This document shows, piece by piece, positions 58,930 to 64,000 of a stretch of 64,000 nucleotides of DNA. Each line of letters starts with the position of its first letter. The stretch's first letter is position 1. Origin of the DNA: an uncultured Eubacteriales bacterium (GTDB taxonomy: Bacteria; Bacillota; Clostridia; Christensenellales; Aristaeellaceae); contig ONRC01000006.1 of assembly GCA_900320085.1 (NCBI GenBank), positions 36,505 to 100,504 on the forward strand. Reading direction: 5' to 3'. Below the pieces are notes generated by a model. That model did not search any database. It was given only the letters and a program-made list of their open reading frames with translations, and was not told the DNA's origin. Position numbers and translations under genes: made by a program.

Positions 58930-58995
58930 GTTGGTTTTCTTCTGCACACAATAAATTGAATGATGTAAAGTGTCCTATAACGGACTGGAATACTG

Positions 58996-61434
58996 TTACA
59001 AAATCAAATCCTCCACCACATCGTCCAGCACGGCCATGACCACGGGCTTGCCTTTATCAGTCAGATCCTGACAGGGCAGGTCGTCGCTCTGCATGGGGGT
59101 CATGATGCCGCCGTGCTGCAAAACGGTGAAGGCGCGGGAGGACGTGACGCGGGCGGCGCTGGCCACATAGGTTCCGGTGGAGCCGGACTTGTTGAAGTAA
59201 ATGCACTTGACGCCCTTGCCCGCGCGGCCCTGGGCGTCGAACATGGCGCTCATCAGGCGCTTGCCGTAGCCACGCTCGGTGAACAGGATGATCTGATCGG
59301 ACACCGCGATCGGGCAGGCCAGAATCACCTGATCGTCCAGGCCCACGTTCATGCCCTTCACGCCCGCGCTGACGCGGCCCATTTCGGGCACAGAATCTAG
59401 CGGGAAGCGTATGGACATGCCCTTCCGGGTGATCATGAGAATGTCGGCCCCTTCCTCCGCGGGCACGACACAGAGCAGCTGGTCGCCGTTTTTGAGGTTT
59501 ACCGCGCCGAACTTGGAGCGGCGCACATCGTACTCCGCTGCGCTGGTGCGCTTCACCTGGCCCTGTTTGGTGAAGAACAGCAAATCCCCCATTCCCGCCA
59601 GACTGCCCGGCAGCATCAGCAGCAGGGAAACGCACTCTTCCCCATTCTCCAAACCGGCCAGTACGCTGCTCAGGCCGCCGCCCCGCTCCCGGGGCTTGCT
59701 GGTTTCAGGCAGCGCGCCGACGGACAGTGGGTAGCAATTGCCCAGGTTGGTAAAGAAATACAGGGTGTGGTCGGTCTGGGTGCGGAACAGATAGCGGGGC
59801 ATATCGCTTTCCTTTTCGGGCATGTCCAGCTTTTCGTACAGGCGCGGGGCCATGCGGCGCAGCTGGCCGCCCCGGGTCAGGAACACCACCGCGTCCTCGG
59901 GCAGCGGGCCTTCCTCTACTTCGGGCAGGGCTTCCTCCGGCTCCTCCTTCACGATCTGGGTGCGCCGGTCGTCGCCGAACTGCTCGGCAATTTCCCGCAG
60001 CTCCTTTTTGATCAGGTTCAGCAGCTTCTTTTCGGTCTTCAAAATTCCTTCCAGGGTGTCGATCAGCTTTTTGATTTCATCGTATTCTTTGCGAAGGGCC
60101 AGGATTTCCAGGTTGGTCAGGCGCTGTAGGCGCAGGTCCAGAATCGCCTGGGCCTGCACGTCGGTAAAGCCGAAGCGGTCCATCAGGCGCTGTTTGGCTT
60201 CCTTGCCGTTTTTGCTGGCGCGGATGAGGGCAATCACCTCGTCCAGGTTGTCCACGGCGATGATGAGGCCCTCCAAAATGTGGGCCCGGGCCTTTGCCTG
60301 ATCCAGCTCATACTGGGTGCGGCGGGTCACGACGTCCTTCTGGTGGCGGATGAAATGGCTGATAACGGTTTTCAGGCCCATCTGCACGGGCTTGCCCGCC
60401 GCCACGGCCACCATGTTGACCCCGAAGGTCACCTGCAAATCGCTGTACTTGTACAGCGCGGCCAGCACCTTCTGGGGGTTGGCTTCCTTTTTCAGCTCGA
60501 TCACGGCCCGCATGCCGGTGCGGTCGCTCTCGTCGCGGATGTCGTGGATATAGCCAAGGGTGGATTTCTTTTCTTCGCTGAGCTTCAGAATCTTTTCCAG
60601 CATGGCGGCCTTGGCCACACCGTAGGGGATCTCGTGGATCACGATCAGCGTACGGCCCGCAGGCCCGGGCTCCATCGTCACCTTCGCCCGGACGGTCAGC
60701 TTGCCGCGGCCCGTTTCATAGGCGGCGCGAATCTCCGGGGTGTCCAGCAGAATGCCGCCGGTGGGAAAGTCCGGGCCGGGCACGGCGGTCATCAGCTTGT
60801 CCAGCGACACGTCGGGGTCGTCGATCTGCATGCAGACCGCGTCGGTCACCTCCCGCAGGTTGTGGGGCGGGATGTTGGTGGCAAGGCCCACGGCGATGCC
60901 GGAAGCGCCGTTCACCAAAAGGTTGGGGAAACGGGCGGGCAAAAGGTCGGGCTCCTTTAAGGTGTCGTCAAAATTCAGGCGGAAGGGCACGGTGTCCTTC
61001 TCGATGTCCCGCAGCATTTGCAGGGCCAAAGGAGCCATGCGGGCTTCGGTGTATCGCATGGCGGCGGCGCTGTCGCCGTCGATGGAGCCGAAGTTGCCGT
61101 GGCCGTCCACCATGACACCCCGCAGGGAATAGGGCTGGGCCATGCGGGTCAGGGCGTCGTACACGCTGCTGTCGCCGTGGGGGTGATATTTACCCAGGCA
61201 ATCGCCCACGATACGGGCGCACTTGCGGTGGGGCTTATCGGGGGTGAGGCCCAGCTCGTGCATGGTGAACAGGATGCGCCGCTGCACGGGCTTCAAGCCG
61301 TCCTCCACCCGGGGGATGGCGCGCTCCAGGATCACGTATTCCGCATAGGGCATCATGGATTGATGCAGCACGTCCTCCAGGGGGGTTTGGATAATATCCG
61401 GGGTCAGGATTTGTTCCGGGGGCTTCTTGGGCAT
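58996..61434 (-). CDS. parC: Type IIA topoisomerase subunit A, ParC type
   Basis: 812 residues. Cuts and rejoins DNA in an ATP-dependent strand-passage reaction with ParE. Catalytic Tyr128 in [23 protein letters not shown] holds Ser89, the position where quinolone resistance arises. The C-terminal beta-pinwheel is present, but the gyrase-specific GyrA-box is not: the place reads [10 protein letters not shown]. That, and the separate parE nearby, favour topoisomerase IV over gyrase, though clostridial names vary. ATG after TTGGAGGAATCCCC. Confidence 0.88.
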   Translation of the reverse strand: MPKKPPEQILTPDIIQTPLEDVLHQSMMPYAEYVILERAIPRVEDGLKPVQRRILFTMHELGLTPDKPHRKCARIVGDCLGKYHPHGDSSVYDALTRMAQPYSLRGVMVDGHGNFGSIDGDSAAAMRYTEARMAPLALQMLRDIEKDTVPFRLNFDDTLKEPDLLPARFPNLLVNGASGIAVGLATNIPPHNLREVTDAVCMQIDDPDVSLDKLMTAVPGPDFPTGGILLDTPEIRAAYETGRGKLTVRAKVTMEPGPAGRTLIVIHEIPYGVAKAAMLEKILKLSEEKKSTLGYIHDIRDESDRTGMRAVIELKKEANPQKVLAALYKYSDLQVTFGVNMVAVAAGKPVQMGLKTVISHFIRHQKDVVTRRTQYELDQAKARAHILEGLIIAVDNLDEVIALIRASKNGKEAKQRLMDRFGFTDVQAQAILDLRLQRLTNLEILALRKEYDEIKKLIDTLEGILKTEKKLLNLIKKELREIAEQFGDDRRTQIVKEEPEEALPEVEEGPLPEDAVVFLTRGGQLRRMAPRLYEKLDMPEKESDMPRYLFRTQTDHTLYFFTNLGNCYPLSVGALPETSKPRERGGGLSSVLAGLENGEECVSLLLMLPGSLAGMGDLLFFTKQGQVKRTSAAEYDVRRSKFGAVNLKNGDQLLCVVPAEEGADILMITRKGMSIRFPLDSVPEMGRVSAGVKGMNVGLDDQVILACPIAVSDQIILFTERGYGKRLMSAMFDAQGRAGKGVKCIYFNKSGSTGTYVASAARVTSSRAFTVLQHGGIMTPMQSDDLPCQDLTDKGKPVVMAVLDDVVEDLIL

Positions 61435-61456
61435 GGGGATTCCTCCAATAGAATGG

Positions 61457-61990
61457 TCATACGTTCAAAGGCGCGCCGCAATATCGGCAGGCGTCGCCAG
61501 TTTTTTTGATGGCGTTTTTCGCGCCGCAGCCGGGACAGTAGCGCACGTGCACCGGGCTTTGGGGCTGAGCGGCGAAAACAAGCTGCTGCCGCTGGTGATC
61601 GAGATACCCGTTAAAGTAGCCGCGCCGGCACATTTCCGTCAGCTGACCTTTGACTTCTTCCAGGGGCTTATTCAGCGCTGCGGCCAGTTGGGGAACGGAC
61701 TTATCCGGTTCATGGGCCAGCACAGGGCCGTACAGCCGAAAGTCCTTGATCAGGCGCTTGGTTTTCCTGGAGGCCAGCAGCAGGGGAATATTCGCCGCCG
61801 CAAAGCCGAAGCTCACGAAGGGCATCACCTTGTCTACGGTGTCCGCGGCCTTTCCGTTCATCAAATCGCCCAAGCCGACGATGCCCATCAGCGCCCAGAG
61901 GACGAGCCAGAACCAGGCGTTAAAGCTGCCGATACGGGCCAGCCAGGTATCGCATACGATGCGGAAGGGGTTGTTCTGTTCGTTTGCCAT
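61457..61990 (-). CDS. Membrane protein with winged-helix-like region and C-terminal zinc ribbon
   Basis: 177 residues, family not recognised. Two hydrophobic segments in the N-terminal third (FWLVLWALMGIVGLG and VMPFVSFGFAAANIPLLL), then a helical region (LAAALNKPLEEVKGQLTEMCRRGYFNGYLDHQRQQLVF) that looks like a winged helix, and a Cys4 zinc ribbon (YCPGCGAKNAI...CRYCGAPL). ATG 61990 follows AAGGGGGAAAAG. It is 22 bases upstream of parC and between parE and parC, so it may be co-transcribed with them. Function unknown. Confidence 0.7.
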   Translation of the reverse strand: MANEQNNPFRIVCDTWLARIGSFNAWFWLVLWALMGIVGLGDLMNGKAADTVDKVMPFVSFGFAAANIPLLLASRKTKRLIKDFRLYGPVLAHEPDKSVPQLAAALNKPLEEVKGQLTEMCRRGYFNGYLDHQRQQLVFAAQPQSPVHVRYCPGCGAKNAIKKTGDACRYCGAPLNV

Positions 61991-62323
61991 GTGACTTTTC
62001 CCCCTTCGTATTTGAAAATCAAATGTACCCAAAAGCCTTCCCCTGGTAGGGGAAGGTGGGCCGCGCGGAACAAAGCAGGAAAGAAAGATCAAGTAAATTC
62101 GCGCGGCTCGGATGAGGTATACTCACCCGCCACAATGAGAACATGTTTAGGAAAAGGAGCACCTCATCCGTCAGGCGCGAATTTGCTTGGTAACATACTC
62201 CTTCTTGGTTCCGCGCCTGACACCTTCCCCTGCGAGGGGAAGGCTTTTGGCTCCGCCTTTCTTACTTGTTCTGTTGCAGAGTTGAAGCGCCATTTCCTCT
62301 CAAACTAATAAGTTTCCCTCGCT
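61991..62323. other. 333-base gap between parE and the zinc-ribbon gene
   Basis: Mostly occupied by the second full copy of the 221-nt inverted-repeat element (62029-62250). No gene, promoter or clear terminator seen apart from this. Confidence 0.6.
62029..62250. repeat. 222-nt inverted-repeat element, copy 2
   Basis: Perfect 16-bp terminal inverted repeats identical to copy 1 (40248-40468), and the same interior blocks in the same order (GTGGGCCGCGCGGAA, CGCGCGGCTCGGATGAGGT, CACCTCATCCGTCAGGCGCGA, TTCCGCGC, GACACCTTCCCC). Spacer DNA between blocks differs from copy 1 but keeps its length. Confidence 0.88.
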
Positions 62324-64000
62324 TCAGGAAGCCGAGGACTTCACTTCATACACCAGCCCGCTCTTTTCCAGCTGCCGGTCAAAGTGGTCGGCTTTGTTAA
62401 ATTCGGCGTGCTCGATGATGTATTCCCGCCGGGGCTCCACCTTGTCGCCCATAAGAACGGTGATCAGGGAATCGGCCTCGGCGGCGTCCTCGATGGTCAC
62501 CTGCATGAGCTTTCTGTGGGCAGGGTCCATGGTAGTTTCCCAGAGCTGCTCGGGGTTCATTTCGCCCAAGCCCTTGTAGCGCTGGAGGGTGTAGCCCTTC
62601 AGGCCCACCGTGACCCTTTTCAGTTCTTTGTCGTCGTAAGCGTACTGAATCCCATTGCTTTTCTTCACGGCGTACAGCGGCGGCATACCGATGAACACAT
62701 GTCCGTCCGCCACCAGCTCGCGCATATAGCGGAAAAAGAAGGTCAGCAGGATGGAGCGGATATGGGCCCCGTCCTGGTCGGCGTCGGCCAGGATGATGAC
62801 CTTGTGATATTTTAAGGAAGAAAGGTCGAAGTCCTCCGCGATGCCGGTGCCCAGGGCTGTAATGATGGAACGGAATTCCTCGTTGGCCAGCACCTGATCC
62901 AACCGCTTTTTTTCGGCGTTCAGGGGCTTGCCCCGCAGGGGCAGGATGGCCTGGAACCGCCGGTCGCGGCCCTGCTTGGCGCTGCCGCCGGCGGAATCGC
63001 CCTCCACGATGAACAGCTCGTTTTCCACCGCCTTGCGTCCCGTGCAGGCGGACAGCTTGCCCACCAGCGGCGCGGCCTCCAGCTCGTTCTTGGCCCGGGC
63101 CAGGTTGCGGGCCTTACGGGTGGCCTCCCGCACCTTGGCGCTCTTGACGGCCTTTTCGATGATCTTCTGGGCCAGGTCCTGGTTCTTTAAATTCTCCAGG
63201 AATTCATACAGCTTCTCCCCCACGATGGCTTCCACGGCGGGGCGCACCTCGGTGTTGCCGAGACGCCCTTTGGTCTGGCCCTCGAACTGGGGGTTTTTCA
63301 CCATCGTGGTCAGAACGACCGTGATGCCTTCCCGGAAATCCTCGCCGGAAAGGTTGTTGTCTTTTTCTTTCAGCGCGCCGATTTTCCGGGCGTAGTCGTT
63401 CAGCACCTTTGTCCATGCGGCGCGGAAGCCCGTTTCATGGGTGCCGCCCTCGCCGGTGGGGATGTTGTTCACGTAAGAGAAAACGGATTCGGTGTAGCCG
63501 TCGGTGTACTGAATGGCGGCGGTGCAGATCACGTCGTCCCGTTTGCCCTCAAAAAAGATCGGCTCCTCATGCAGCGGCGTCTTGTCCCGGTTCAGGTACT
63601 TCACATAGTCCACGATGCCGCCAGCGAAGCAGTATTCCGCCTGGGCCTTGCCCTCCTCCTTCGTGCGCTCGTCGATGAAGGAGATTTTGAGGCCCTTGTT
63701 CAGATACGCCAATTCCCGCAAGCGGCGGCGCACGTTGTCGCCGTTGAACACGGTTTCCTCAAACACCGTGTCGTCCGGCAGGAAGCGCACCAGGGTGCCG
63801 CGCTTGCGGGTGTTGCCCACCTTTTCCAGCTCCGTCACCGGATGCCCGGCCAGGAACTTTTTCTGCTTGGGGTCGTACCAGTTTTCGTACCGCTGGGTAT
63901 AGTGGGCCCAGTCCCGGAAAATATCCACCGTCAGCCACTTGCTCAGGGCGTTCACCACGCTGGCGCCCACGCCGTGCAGACCGCCGGAATAAGCGTAGTT
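62324..64000 (-). CDS. parE: Type IIA topoisomerase subunit B, ParE type (5' end outside window)
   Basis: About 558 codons are visible; the N-terminal part of the ATPase domain lies beyond the right edge. The first visible residues YSGGLHGVGASVVNALS are the GHKL ATPase motif. The transducer domain (YTESVFSYVNNIPTGEGGTHETGF) and TOPRIM domain (EGDSAGGSAKQGRDR, ADADQDGAHI) follow, then QRYKGLGEMNPEQLWETTMDP. KQGRDRRFQAILPLRGKPLN fits both GyrB and ParE; pairing with the parC-like gene favours ParE. Start cannot be given. Confidence 0.9.
   Translation of the reverse strand, partial: NYAYSGGLHGVGASVVNALSKWLTVDIFRDWAHYTQRYENWYDPKQKKFLAGHPVTELEKVGNTRKRGTLVRFLPDDTVFEETVFNGDNVRRRLRELAYLNKGLKISFIDERTKEEGKAQAEYCFAGGIVDYVKYLNRDKTPLHEEPIFFEGKRDDVICTAAIQYTDGYTESVFSYVNNIPTGEGGTHETGFRAAWTKVLNDYARKIGALKEKDNNLSGEDFREGITVVLTTMVKNPQFEGQTKGRLGNTEVRPAVEAIVGEKLYEFLENLKNQDLAQKIIEKAVKSAKVREATRKARNLARAKNELEAAPLVGKLSACTGRKAVENELFIVEGDSAGGSAKQGRDRRFQAILPLRGKPLNAEKKRLDQVLANEEFRSIITALGTGIAEDFDLSSLKYHKVIILADADQDGAHIRSILLTFFFRYMRELVADGHVFIGMPPLYAVKKSNGIQYAYDDKELKRVTVGLKGYTLQRYKGLGEMNPEQLWETTMDPAHRKLMQVTIEDAAEADSLITVLMGDKVEPRREYIIEHAEFNKADHFDRQLEKSGLVYEVKSSAS

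Larger units (their letters stand above)
58785..58995. other. Convergent gap between purB and parC
   Basis: Holds the purB terminator (58804-58852), the collapsed copy of the inverted-repeat element (58896-58929), and AT-rich sequence. No gene. Confidence 0.6.

Overview
The window is 64 kb of chromosome from a GC-rich, spore-forming Firmicute of class Clostridia, probably a gut or rumen species of a Christensenellales/Oscillospirales-like lineage. Evidence for this: a complete gerA-type germination operon behind a forespore (sigma-G-like) promoter, a BofA-family gene, a collagen-like surface protein with poly-Cys head, the clostridial order dgt-dnaG-rpoD-trmK-nif3-zinc-ribbon protein, AGGAGG-type ribosome sites, frequent TTG and GTG starts, and an LplB/YtcP-type sugar transporter. 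The taxon name is inference. No rRNA, tRNA, CRISPR array, prophage or insertion sequence with a transposase was found.

Layout. 1-12.8 kb (minus strand): the start of a secreted DUF3887/hydrolase-like gene, then trmFO-topA, dprA-comM, a 1383-residue membrane glycosyltransferase with two GT-C-like halves, yraN, rnhB and rbgA, many joined by 4-base overlaps. 13-20.5 kb: a nucleotidyltransferase fused to a degenerate sugar-phosphate mutase, mnmA, a HAD phosphatase-thymidylate kinase fusion, a TPR glycosyltransferase beside a collagen-like gene, and a lipid kinase. 20.7-25.6 kb (plus): a secreted putative Cys-His hydrolase, a CdaR/PucR regulator, an S41 protease and a secreted caspase-like protein. 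25.9-32 kb (minus): the replication/transcription initiation block. 32-37 kb: an AraC regulator divergent from a sugar ABC transporter without its own ATPase. 37-40 kb: a Cys-rich, probably spore-associated protein, an unknown gene and an RluA-family pseudouridine synthase. 40.5-47.4 kb (minus): a large membrane protein, ligA and a GH2 beta-mannosidase. 47.6-51.3 kb: a K+-dependent membrane pyrophosphatase facing a PPi-dependent phosphofructokinase. 51.5-55.6 kb: gerAA-AB-AC and bofA. 55.6-58.8 kb: a CofE-like protein, a polysaccharide deacetylase and purB. 59-64 kb (minus): parE (cut by the window edge), a zinc-ribbon membrane protein and parC.

Themes. (1) Spore biology: germination operon, BofA, and two genes (collagen-like and Cys-rich) that share the same mother-cell, sigma-K-like promoter layout, AC-N16-CATA-NNN-TG. 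(2) Pyrophosphate-linked energy metabolism. (3) Unusual domain fusions: HAD-Tmk, nucleotidyltransferase-pseudo-mutase, double GT-C, and caspase-EF-hand-FlgD-like. (4) Intergenic DNA rich in dispersed palindromic repeats, in at least five families: a 221-nt element with perfect 16-bp terminal inverted repeats in two full copies plus one collapsed copy, a 141-nt element with 17-bp inverted repeats, a post-stop hairpin repeat, an array of successive palindromes bounded by identical hairpins, and short AAGTTCTAAG-type degenerate repeats.
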